Part shown: positions 31,266 through 42,773 of the stretch, in pieces
Position numbering within the stretch: the stretch's first letter is position 1
How the letters are laid out: each line of letters opens with the position of its first letter
Assembly: GCA_018806985.1 (NCBI GenBank)
Contig: JADANN010000352.1
Span: 62,001 to 126,000, forward strand
DNA from: Angiostrongylus vasorum
Taxonomy: Eukaryota > Nematoda > Chromadorea > Rhabditida > Metastrongylidae
DNA length: 64,000 bases
Reading direction: 5' to 3'
Made by a program: the position numbers and the translations under genes
The notes under the pieces: model-generated
What the model was told of the DNA's origin: nothing
Database searches by the model: none
Seen by the model: the letters and a program-made list of their open reading frames with translations, nothing else

Positions 31266-33865
31266 AAGAAAACAGCGAATAGTATTTTTATTAGAATATG
31301 AGTTTTTTTCTCAACGGAATTTTCAATCACGAGCTGCATTTGATCACAAAAGAGTCGTCTCTTGGAATACTCGTCAACGTTTCTGCATGTGACGAGAATG
31401 GCCTACGTTCATATTGAATACCTCGGGCGAATCGCCTGCCCATAAGATAATCATTTTATCAGGTGAGACTGTTTTTTATAGTGATTCGTAGAACTTACTA
31501 GAAGGGCTTTTTTTGGTGTGTTTCCATCCGTTACCAAAAAAATTCTTGTTATCTCTCTTAAGTAATCCTTTTACAGCAAACAGAGAGGCATTGACCTGAT
31601 TTACCGACTTGGATAGAATATTCTTCTATGACTGATTTCAACGATTGATGCGGTTCTTAGTACAATTCCCATTTGCTTGGTGTTTTACTGATTGCTCTCA
31701 TTTTTTCCCTTGAGACTGCAAAGGGTGCAATGCTAGGCCATTCTCGTGTCCTCACCAAAACAATCCTCTTCGTTTTGCATTCCTAATGGATTGTAACAGG
31801 AATTGGTCATAAATCTTAAATGTAGTTGCCATTATAGCTTTTTATATTGCAACGCCTATGCCAACGCCAACGCCTATTCTTGTAACACGATGTTCATTCG
31901 AGCGAAACCTGTTGTTGTATACGTCTTGTATTAGTTCTTGGGGGACAGAAGCAAACCAATACATTAGTGTTAAGGTGGCTTACTCTCAAGAATTTAGGCA
32001 ACTGATTATTGAGTGGGTACTTATTAACTCAAATCCTTATTGTTTGTGTAATTAGGTTTCAACAGAAATAGCTTCTCGGCCTAATTATCGCTTCTTATAC
32101 GCTTAGATAATTCGTCTTCATTGTCGTGTGGACTTCAGCACATGCTTATCAGTTAAAAGGCTGGCTCATTATAGTTGTAACGTAGCAGCGTCAGAGCGTT
32201 GTTCTCCCTGGTTTTCGTCACTGACAGTTGGCCATCCTTGTGACTCAAGTGGACTTTTTACAACACTACACATAAAAAAATACTACTCAGTTTCTGTTAG
32301 ACTTTCTCCAGTCGCCCCTATGACAGGTGAATCAGCCAGGAATGCACCTAGATTTAACGATAGACCGTACCCCGTGAACCGACTGATCTTCATCTAGGGT
32401 TGTCCCTATATTTATTCAGTACGAAATGCACTCTTATTGGAAAATCCAACAAAGCGTTTTTATCTAGGATCCTAAATCACGGGCTGTTAACGATTAACGC
32501 GTGCAACCTTGTTTCGCCTTTCTTGTCCCCTCTGTTTCTCTCTTTCTCGGTCTCTGCGTTTTATATCAAATCCGAACGGGAGCTCTCTCATTCTCAAGAT
32601 TGCGATGCACAATCGAATATGTTGCTGGAGTAGACAAGCCATCCATTATTAAGGCTGTAATTTTGCTTCTAAAGGTTTTTTCTCGTACATTTTGCTTCAC
32701 CTGTGCCATATATAGAGCGTTTACATCTAGAGTCATCACATCTTAGCCATTTATTTCTCAAAGTTTATCCTGTTTAATAAGCAATAATGTTGTGAGTCTT
32801 TGGATTTGATGTCTAGTGTTGAGTGTCATAAGAGTTGAAGAACTTTGGAACTTCTAGGTTGTTCTCGATTGTTCTCACTATTCTCGACGATTCAGTTTCG
32901 TTTCGGAGTGTTAGCAATTCTTGCCATCGGCCGTGGCAATTTACAGCGCCATGGGGCACTCGCATATGGATTATGTCGCTCAGGCTTACTTCAGATCGAC
33001 TACGCAGGATTTTTCCCATCATCTGTGGGGAATTTTCTCACGAACTCCTTCAGATCTACTTTTCTCTGATTCCTCTCGTTGTGCCATTATTTGCCTGGAA
33101 TGATTTGGTCTTTTCATTTGCTTTTTAGCTTTGTATTCTGCATATATTCTCTTATCTTTTTTCATAGTTCTTCTTCAAAATGTAACGAAACTAATCGATT
33201 AATGCAAAGATAGACTTTTACCTGAACTAGAATTAGAAGAAATATTTCCTAGACGAAATACCTTACCTACAGGCAGTTTCCCTTCATTTTATTCCTTCTT
33301 TTCTTTTAGAAAACATTTAGTTTAACATAGTGAGAAAAGAGAAAGAAAAGTAAGCCGTTATGCTGGCTACATCTACTGACATTCCTCTCATATTCCAGCT
33401 ATCGTCCTCACCCACGTAGATTAGATGCCTGAAATATGCTCTATTCGTTCAGTTTGCACCGCTGATTCCATTCTGATGTTTGCTTTTTGTTATTTCTATG
33501 CATCAAGTTGGAAAAAACGAGAACCGACGGCTATAAGCTTCATGTCGTCCTTCGTGTTTTCGTGCAGCTATTCGATTTCTCTCGGCAATTGAGATGAATG
33601 TTTTTGAATTGGATGCGAAATGTGCTACAATTCATGACAAGTAATGGATAGACGTTGTTGTCGTGTAATTTCAAGTCTCCGCTTCAGATGAAATTGCGAA
33701 CAAATTCGGTGTACAGAAGTCTCTTAGCGAACGGAAATTGTTGGAATCCTGTGGCTACTGTTATTATTCTGTAAATAATTTAAAATAGAGGTCTCAACGG
33801 TCATGTAACTTTGAAATTCGTTGAATACGTTATGTTACTTACTTACTTCACTTCATTATTACTTA
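31266..33865. other. Unassigned DNA
   Basis: No repeat family recognised. At 32813-33128 both strands have frames open for 70-97 codons; I could not decide whether either is coding (see findings). Confidence 0.4.
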
Positions 33866-33960
33866 GTTAACAACAGCACTCACATAACACATTTACTACT
33901 TAGTTAACAACAAGGTATTGAGTTAGAACGGCGGAATGCAGCGCTGGTAATGCTTAATGA
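33866..33960 (+). repeat. Repeat F, copy 1
   Basis: ATTTACTACTTAGTTAACAA, CAAGGTATTGAGTTAGAACG and GAATGCAGCGCTG align with 37625-37705. The first ~30 bases are themselves a partial tandem copy of the ACTTAGTTAACAACA unit. Confidence 0.6.
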
Positions 33961-34089
33961 GCACTTACCCTACTAGATGAATAGAAATGAGGCATTTGAA
34001 AAAAGCTTCTTTCATTCAACCATAGTCAATATGTTGATTTATTGAAGATCTTATAAGATATTACTACAAGTTATTTTTTCGTTTTTTTT

Positions 34090-34170
34090 TCCTTTGTCTT
34101 CTATTTATTTATTTCCAAGCTGAAACGTTTCGGTGCTATAGTCTTCATCAGAATCGCAATAACTGGAGTC
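34090..34170 (-). repeat. Family E-like arm
   Basis: On -: TGATGAAGACTATAGCACCG and AAACGTTTCAGCTTGG. Diverged. Confidence 0.4.
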
Positions 34171-34509
34171 ATATAGAGTGGCACGGAACATTACAGAACT
34201 AAAGTGAATAGATAAAAATCCTAGATAACTACACCACTATAAGTTCACACATTCCTTGACGCAACTACTTTTTGGTGATATTGTTTTAGCTGTTATTTTA
34301 TCATACTGGTAAGTGCTAGCAGTTATTTCTGCATTTTCACGGAGTTTTCCATTCCAAAACTTGTACTAATTGCATAAAATTTGCTTTTTAAATAACTCTA
34401 CATAAAGAATTTACAAGATAGTCAAGATGGTAGTAGTGTGTTTATTAGTTGTGCGCTTGTGTTGGTAGAAATGAGAAGTCAGTCTCGAACCTTGTTGAAT
34501 CCAATCCCT

Positions 34510-34910
34510 GCATCTCTACTTCTTAATTTTAACCTTTTTACTAACTGCCTACTCTTTTTGATGGCAGGGTATATTGCGAAATATAACTTCAACGAAGCTG
34601 AGATATTTGCAAAACTCTGGACCGCCGGTGCTTATGGTGGGGGAACGAACGCGCTATTGTCCTTTCCGGGGAGTAAAGCGTTCACCACCACACCATGCGG
34701 GTACTTCGTTTCGCCTGTCTCTCAGCTAGTTCTATCGATCTTTTTGGCATCAGCAATCACCCGTCAACGAGATTGATCTGGGGAGCCCAAATAGGCATTG
34801 AACCCAGTTAAGGTGAGGCTATAGTTATAATCACAATTTTAACCTTTTTACTTACTGCCTACTACTCTGTTCCCCACCATAGGCACCTGCGGTCCAGAGT
34901 TTTGCAAATA
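34510..34910 (-). mobile_element. Family B SINE, near full length
   Basis: Contains the tail unit (AATATACCCTGCCATCAAAA) on one side, the tRNA-like middle, the AACTGGGTTC segment, then the tail unit again followed by a fragment of a second unit (CACCATAGGCACCTGCGGTC), in the orientation opposite to the first. It supports the idea that B exists as a multi-unit element. Confidence 0.75.
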
Positions 34911-37624
34911 TCTCTACTTCTTAAGTTTTTTGGATTTAAGTTCTCGTGATTGTGTTGCGTTTTTTAAGCGCTACAGTATTCATATTATTACTTATAAATG
35001 AGCTATATTGGATTAGAGATATTTAAAAAGCGCTTAGAGTTGGCGCGTTTATTTGATAAGCTTCAGTCTACTCTGCAATATGGCTGTTTGAATGAGGATG
35101 TTAAGTTGTCCTTCTTCTTAGAAAATAAAGCGCATAAGGAGTAACCCGAACCCGAAAGAGTTTGCTCTTTTCTGGTGGTTTTTTTTCCGTGGGGAATAAC
35201 ATATGGTCCCGGTTCGAACATCATTTTTTCGAGTGTTGTCGTATAAATTCGACCGCGGCTTTTCAAACAAGCCGTCGGTCTGCTGTTTGTTGAACGAAGT
35301 AGTTGCAACGTGACCTTTAATCCATGGTTATTTAGTTTCTTCTTTTCTCACGTTCTTTTTCCACATATTTGTTTGGTTTCCTCGATGTCATCTAGGATTA
35401 AGTCCTACTAAAGTCTTAACAAACACACCGAATGTTTATGGTATCAGGTATCAGTAATGAGTACATCTTAGGAACTTTTTCCGCTTAGTTTTTCTCTCTT
35501 CATCCCTTTTTAATGCTTGGTGTACTAAAATGAGTAGAGTTTCAGTCGATGATATAGGATTTTTAATATATTTCCCCTTTATCATCCTACATATGGCAGA
35601 TTAACAGAAAGGTTCAGCACCTGTACTTTGCCACCTCGTGAAATTTACCCCGTTAAAAGGAAACTTGTGGAGAACAAAATTCATCTAAGGAGGTTGCTTT
35701 ATTGTTTTAAAAATTAGGACTGGTGGCCCAGATTTGGGAAATCGCTCACTATCGTCAAGATACTATTATTGTCGAATGACTGGAATGGGAACACTCCCCA
35801 TTCTTTATGCAGCCCGTTAGAAAAGCCTAGTGGGCTTTACTGAGACGAGCTACACGAAGAGCATTGCAGTTTTAGTCAAAGATCTTCCATTTTTTTATAT
35901 GCTTGATGTAAAGATATCGCGAGTAACTTTTAAGGCTCTACTATGGCTTTTTTTTTGTTTTTTAAGTTATTTTGTTTTCACAAAGTGTCCTTGGCAAGAA
36001 AACGAGAGGTTTCCAACACGTGTATTTGACTTTTCATAGCTGATCCTTCGATAACTTCGCCTTCTTTAGAGCCATTTTCATTTCTAAGGCCATTTATGTG
36101 GAGCCTACTTATGGTGATAAGAGCGCTCACAATACTGTTAGCTCATGAGAGTGTCCGGAATCAACACTCATGTTTTTCTGACTCATTTGATTACTAGGTT
36201 TTCGGCTTTTGGCCACATCGTTGATCAATTAGGCGCAAAAGAGAGTAAGTAAACTTCGCTGATGAGCCATTCTTCATTACAGAGAACACATATTGTTGTT
36301 AAAGTAATTGGACCACATTCTATACCCGTAAGAATTCGTATCGTAGGAGCGTTCTAGACGGCTTTCCTTTCCTCTTGTCATAAGGATTACATCATACGCT
36401 TTTACGTCACCGTGTAAACTCCTCGGCCTATCATCGTAGCACGGGTTTAAATGTCCATTAAAGATATTAAAGAGAATGAGGTTATTAAGCTCCCCTTGCG
36501 GATTTTTCATTGATTTTCCTAGTTTCGTTATTTGCCAACGTTTAGAAAATTGCGTATATGATTTAAATTGTTGGTATATCACGTTGTAACCATCCATGTC
36601 TCTTTGTATCTCTCATTTCCGCCTTTTTCTTCTATGATTAATATAACACTGGCAGAAAATTCTTACTATTTTCGCTTTATTTTTGAATACATTACCAATA
36701 GATTATTATATTATTCTTAATTTATTGATCGTTGTTTAGTCTTTAGATCGAAAAGTATTTTTTATTCTTCGTATCGTAGCTAAGTTTCACTCGTTCACAC
36801 GTCCCCCGTAACCTCTCCTCCTGCACTCTCTGCTTATTCGTCTATCCATCCCTCTCTCCCTCTCTCAATCTCAATCTCACTCCTATTCTCTCAATCTGTC
36901 CGACTGTCTGCTCTAAATCTATTTTCTTTATATGTTTCCTTAGCTTTCGCTATCCAGTCTTCGTTTTCTTTTTCCTCCAGTTCGCCTTTGTGCTTATGAC
37001 GAGCAGATGTGTCCTGTTTTTTTCTTCTGCACTTCCGCTGGTAATTTTTCCTTCTTTGCTTTTGACTCCATAATTGTTCCTAAAAGGTTTTTTTTTGCTG
37101 AAGTCACAAATTTTTCCTCAAACTGGATTGAATATGATGGCAGCCCTTGATTTTTTATCAACCGTATGACCTTTGCGAAATTGCTAGTCCATCCATCTAT
37201 CGTCCCTCACTCCTTTTTTTTTATTAATGACATTGACCAGTGCATTTTCGAAGGTTTCTTCCCTATCTCTCTACATTTTCTATTTTTTGCGTTTATTTTA
37301 TATCCAGCTTGTCAATATTTACTAAGTGAATAAGATGTCCAGACTCTCCATGATTCAGAAAGACGAGTCTCTGACTGATTCACCCGCTTTTCCGCTACTT
37401 AGGTGTCGGCAGCTTTTTTTCCCTGTATTTCTCATTAGAGGGTTTTTTTTTCTACAGTAAAACGATAAGAATGGGCAATAATTGAAGTCGAAAAACGTTC
37501 AATTAATAAGTTTTTGAAAACCAAAACATTGTGACGTTGAATTAGAAAACAAAAGTTGTTTACACTCGCAAAATTCCTTCGAAGTTCGTCCAATTCGCCC
37601 TTGTGCGTTCTCCTAATTCAGAAC
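34911..37624. other. Unassigned; pyrimidine-rich tract
   Basis: 36780-37300 is T/C-rich on + (TCTCTCCCTCTCTCAATCTC and similar). A short E-arm remnant (CTTCGCCTTCTTTAGAGCCA) is at 36055-36074. No exon supported. Confidence 0.4.
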
Positions 37625-37705
37625 CCACAGAACCCACATAAAGCATTTACTGCTTAGCTAACAACAAGGTACTAAGTTAAAATCGAACCATGCAGAGCTA
37701 TTGAA
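37625..37705 (+). repeat. Repeat F, copy 2
   Basis: CATTTACTGCTTAGCTAACA, CAAGGTACTAAGTTAAAATC and CATGCAGAGCT, the partner of 33866-33960. Confidence 0.6.
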
Positions 37706-39237
37706 CTGGGGCCGTCTTTGTTCTCGCTACGAGTGAGAACACTCGTGCGTTTTACACATACGATTAGTAACCTGATGTCAGTTTGTCAAGGTTAATTTGT
37801 AAGAACATTGAACATTTGGTGGTTATATTATATGTCACCGTTGTTCGATTCTTGAGTGCTCATTCACTGCGGTACTCTTAAGGTGTTGTATGGAATTTGA
37901 CGTTTAGCACGAATGTCAAAGTGTTGCAGGACTATTTTCGGTCATTTCTACTGCTTTTTAATCATCGTCATTTACTATTATATAATTAATTTTTTATCTA
38001 GTAGTTCAAAAAATTTGTATTGAGGCTTTTCTTGTAAAAGTGCAGTGTTTTTTCTTTGGGTCTGAGAAAATGATATAGAGACTACTCTTGGCCATCATCT
38101 CGTCATTCCATATTTGCTGCATATTAAACACGTTGGAGTTTTATAGGAGCTGCAGGATGTGAAGACTATTCTAGACTTTGGAGAGAGTGATCCGTATTTT
38201 CTCACTTCATAGTTCCATGTCCTCTAGTTTCATCTAATCTATTACGAAACCACGTCACTTGTAATTTCCACCACGTTCTTGATGGCGGATACACCACTTT
38301 CATGACATCCTAGCACCACATGAATGGCAATAGTTCTTCAAGAAGTATGTATGTACTTTGCGATCATCGTCGACACGCAATTTCGAAAGTGTCATGTGTT
38401 TCGCCTATTGCGAAACACTACGTAACCATTGCTATTGCTTTGCGTAGGTGTACCATCTAGGACCTGATTCGCTTCTACTTGCTCGTTGGTCATCTTATCT
38501 GAACAGTATTTATATGACATACCTCTCCTATTCCTCGCTCTACTACATCAATGCACTGCAGAAGTCTCCCATATGGCCAATTTAACTGTTTTCTTTCTTT
38601 CTCTCTCTCTTTCTGTTATCTTTGCGTGCATAACATCTCGTTATAGTGCTATTAGCTTGTTAGTGTTGCTATTATGATAGATTAATCACCCACTTTTTGA
38701 GGTTTACACTCAGTATCTTTAGCTTCGAATTGCAGCATCATTGAAAGTTTCCTGTGGCAGGACAGCAGAAGGGAAATAATCAGCCTCGAACTAGCCAAGG
38801 GAGACAATCTCTCTTTTAGATAACAATGTAGAGGAAATTTTCTGCGTCTCCAGATAACAATCATCCAGTATAGGAATAAACGGACAGCTTTGCGCCTTTT
38901 GGCTGAAAAAGCAGTGATTGCTGTAGTTTTCTTTTGCTGAAGAATTCAATTAATCAACATATTTCGCAAGTTGCTAAAGTGATTGTGCACCAAGAAATGA
39001 ATCTTTTCTACATTTCGAAGCGTTTCACTCCAGTTGTCTTTCCTGTAGTCAGAAAAGAAATGAACTTGTGAAATTAGAACGATCGATTCGTATAAAAATA
39101 AAGCCGTGTGTGATTTTACTTCTTAGGAGCATGCAATCTTCTGCAATTACATAATGACCTAACTGATCTTTATTCAAATTTTCTTTGAATTCAACTCCTA
39201 TACTTCGATGACTTGTGTGTGCTTCTTTTTTTGTAAG
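37706..39237. other. Unassigned DNA
   Basis: Nothing recognised on either strand. Confidence 0.4.
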
Positions 39238-39425
39238 ACTTTACGACATGTGTATAGCATAGTGGTTAGGGGTGTCCAGCAATATACACAGAGTGCTTGG
39301 TTTCTATCCGTCATTGACAGATTGGTGCCATGCTGATGTCGTAGGATAAAAACACTGTTTGTTAGTCCATCGCAAGTCATTGTATAGCCCAGATATACAT
39401 TTAGTCTCTTTCTGTGACTTTCCAT
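39238..39425 (+). mobile_element. Family A-like SINE, diverged
   Basis: A box TATAGCATAGTGGTTAGG at about 39253 and B box TTGGTTTCTATCCGTC, a region equivalent to the central domain (CAGATTGGTGCCATGCTG), then GCAAGTCATTGTATAGCCCAGATATACAT, the A-family body. It pairs with 48702-48884 as an older subfamily. Confidence 0.55.
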
Positions 39426-40249
39426 TCATTTCGTAGCTCTCATGGATTGATTAATGCCGACCGCTTTCTCCTTTTGGACCTTAATTCTACATAAAGGTAG
39501 ATATTTGGTATGCTTTCAGATTTGTAGACAAGTATTGATCGTTTAGTATTGTTTCTTGATTTGAACAAAGCATTTCTCCACAAATCATATTATTTCGCAT
39601 GAACAGCAGAATTTATAAATATTAGCAACCACTGGAGAACATTCTCCCTAGGCGGTCAACTTTTCGTTCAACATGATGTCATCGCCAAATCCTAAGACAT
39701 TTTCCCTACGCTTCATCATCACTCACCACTCCTTCACCTACTTATACTTCCAGCACAGTCAAAAACGCTTACTCGTCAAAGAAAACTATCAGCAAGCATT
39801 CGAACAGCGATCTTTTTTGGAGATGAATACCCCAGGTTGTAAAATTTATCTCTTGCTCCTCATGGTTGTTGAGTGGCGTCGTCACGGTTTATACGAGAGC
39901 ATCAATGTTCTGCCGAATTCCAGAAATCTTCTTACCGTATCTCATCACATCATCACTAATTTATGAGGAAGCTTTCTACTTTTATTATATTGGATTTATT
40001 GCTCTGGGAATTGAATTGTCTCTTATTCAAGTTCTTAATAAGATATTTCCACTGCTCTTCACTTATTTGGGGGCTCTTTCATTCTTGATATCTTCCTTCA
40101 GAAAATTCCATTGCGTTCGCTGATTCACCGCCTCACTCAATTCACGACACTTCCGTTCCGCCTTTTTTTGATTTTTTATCTAATCTGTAGTTATTTCATA
40201 TGGCGGAATGCTTGCAATTCTAACTATACTTGGCATTTCTGATGACTAA
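39426..40249. other. Unassigned DNA
   Basis: Several overlapping + frames without splice support. Confidence 0.4.
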
Positions 40250-40650
40250 GATCTCTCAACGCTTTACCGTCTCATCGTGGCTAGGAGGTGTTCCTTACTG
40301 TCGGGCTGCGATGTACAGCGGCGATTCATCCTCCGGCAGGGGGCCTCCCAAGCTGAAAAGGAGTCCGGCGTTTTCATCATTAAACCCACCTGAGAGCAAA
40401 CCAATGCCAGGATTTACCACTTTTCTGGTGTCAAACTAGTCGCAAATCTCCCTGTGATCCACAAATACGGCGACTGCCTGTGGTGGTGACGACCTGCGGC
40501 AGACTTTGGCCAGGCTTACCTCGGGACCCCGAGGAACCATGATGATCAGCAAAACAACCAGCAAAACGCCGAGATATGGAAATTGTCCTGAGTCTCGCAC
40601 AACCAGCGAGAACGGGCCATCCACGTGTCCAAATGATGACTAAGACACAA
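40250..40650 (+). mobile_element. Family C non-autonomous element, full length, + sense
   Basis: 5' CTTTACCGTCTCATCGTGGC, GCGATGTACAGCGGCGATTC, CAAATCTCCCTGTGATCCAC, GCCTGTGGTGGTGACGACCT, then the RTE-like 3' tail CGCACAACCAGCGAGAACGG, CCATCCACGTGTCC. Its total length of ~390 bases agrees with the other long copies. Confidence 0.8.
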
Positions 40651-40824
40651 AGACTGACGTAGTAGTGGTTTCCCTTCAGTTTCATCGTTTCGCTGAGTAG
40701 AACCTCTCACGTCGAGATGTTTTTTGGAAGCCGACTTTTGTTTAACACTAGCAGATGAATGCTCAATATTTTTTGTTGTGTTTGAGTTTGCACGAAGTTG
40801 TTACGGACTCGTAAATTAATCTAC

Positions 40825-40845
40825 AAAACTAAACTAAACTAAACT
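40825..40845. repeat. (AAACT)n microsatellite
   Basis: Four units of AAACT. Confidence 0.85.
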
Positions 40846-41604
40846 CTTTTCTAATAACCTCGGGGGAACTCATGAATACAGCGAAAGTGTAGGATTAAGA
40901 GAAGCATTTCGAAATTTGTTAGTCTTCGGACGTTCTGCTAAATTTATGTTCTACGGCTTTTCCCATTTTCTTAATGCAGTCTTCTAAATACGATCAGTAT
41001 TACCTGAGATTTCTGACAAAAACCTATGACGTCATTCAGTAACTGCTCCACCGATATATAACACACCGACACCGGTGTTTCGTTTTTAGATTATTTTTCC
41101 TTCTGTATTTGTGTCAAATGATCACATTGTTGAACAGCTGTGTGCTCAGACAATCGTTATGTTCGACGTCAGCGAATCGGACGGCTTCTATTCGAAAATA
41201 GTCGTATTTTGCCATTTCATATTTGGCTGTTTGTCATTTCGTACTACCGTATTTTCCACAGTTGACCCAGTTTTGGTTATCCATGAATACGTCCTCGCTA
41301 GAATAGATGACAAAGAAAGGCATAGTACGAAAAGTGTGATGCTCTTCGTGTTGTCCTACAAGCATCGGAGCTAACTAAGCAAATGTGACGTGCTGTTGCT
41401 TAGGATGTGTGGGAGACTCGTGCCTGCTGCTCAACACCTTTGTGATTGACAAAGTTTTTAGGTATAACAGGTGGTGTATTATTGAGGGTTTTTTTCCCTT
41501 CAGAGCTTCTTATAGTGTTGTGACCATCGAATAGGCACATTTCCTGTCATGCTTTGTCTTTTTGGTGATCGAGCCGTTCACGAATGAGCAGACATGACGT
41601 TGCT
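40846..41604. other. Unassigned DNA upstream of the E elements
   Basis: 87-codon + frame at 41111-41374 without splice or motif support. Confidence 0.35.
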
Positions 41605-41672
41605 AACACCAAGATTCATTTAGTGCAATATTTGCTGACGTCTCCACGCTTTGGCCTTCTTCAGAGCCTTTT
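41605..41672 (-). repeat. Family E-like arm
   Basis: On -: GGCTCTGAAGAAGGCCAAAG, GTGGAGACGTCAGCAAATAT. Confidence 0.55.
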
Positions 41673-41904
41673 TGTTCTTTCTAAATTTTTCAATTACTTA
41701 ACGAAGAGCAGCAGCAGCACAGAGTCTTGCATTGGCTAAGAACGTATTGTTACTGAATAAATCTTGTTGTTTATAATCTCATGTCTGCTCGTCCAGAAAA
41801 CAGTTAAGTATTTGATCAATGCCGAGGTCAGCAGAAAGTCGGTCTAGGGAATCTGTGCTCTTCTGAACCTCATCAGTTGCTTTCTTTCTTGCGTTTTTTG
41901 GACT

Positions 41905-42015
41905 GTTGAACTAACGCGAGGTTGATAAAGATGTTTATTTGGCTAACTTTCCGTCGTGTTCATCTTCATGAGAGCTGTCGGTCCGACTCCGATGGTCGAC
42001 AGTCGTTCATCTTTT
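41905..42015 (-). repeat. Family E element, arm plus centre
   Basis: Terminus ACTAACGCGAGGTTGA, arm GCTAACTTTCCGTCGTGTTC, centre GACTCCGATGGTCGACAGTC. Confidence 0.6.
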
Positions 42016-42773
42016 TGAGTCGTTTAAAAAATATTGCGTTCTCTGCCTCCTCGTCTCCGTCATTGTATGAAGTCTAGAAATTTGTAGATATTATTGACAT
42101 ATTTCTTCAAGCTGACGTTTTGAAGCGATGTTATCATTCTGCTAAGTTATTCTATCCATTCAATCATCCCCATTGTGTTCATAGGGGTCTTGTGTTGTTT
42201 ATGTAGCCGTTCCTCTTCCGCCATTCATTCTTACTGTTTTCATTCTTGGATGTCTTTCTCTGTTTTCGTTTTCACTACAGCAATTTTCTTCTTTGTTGAA
42301 GTGCCACTTATAGGAAATTCAGTTTGTGTAAAGTCAAATACGTAACTGGTTTTAGTGAATATCGGTTTTAAATGTAACCCGGTTTTTAGATTTTCATCTT
42401 CAATGGCGTTACTATTTTCATTTGTATTACTTTTTTCTTCTTACACCTCTTCTATTCTTTCCTTCAACTCGATTGATAGTAATTTACTATTCTAATTACT
42501 ACTATTTCTATTCTATCTTGAAAATCTGGCTTTTCCTTTAGAAAGGGGAGAGTTTCTAACATACATCATCGATAGTTAGGACTAAAGTTTCCCGCGTCTT
42601 TTATTTCGTTCGATTTTTGTTGTATTTCATTTTAATGGCTTTTATATTATGCTATTCATCTCCTATTGTTTACTTACTTTCCACATCTTATAATGCTGTA
42701 ATACATGAGATATCGGATCGAATATGTTGTCTTTGCAATGGTTTTTTCTCAATGTAAGAATTTCTTGTTGCAG
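42016..42773. other. Unassigned; 5' flank or intron of the gene at 42774
   Basis: T-rich; ends in the acceptor TTTCTTGTTGCAG at 42761-42773, immediately before an ATG. It is either an intron end or a spliced-leader acceptor. Confidence 0.4.
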
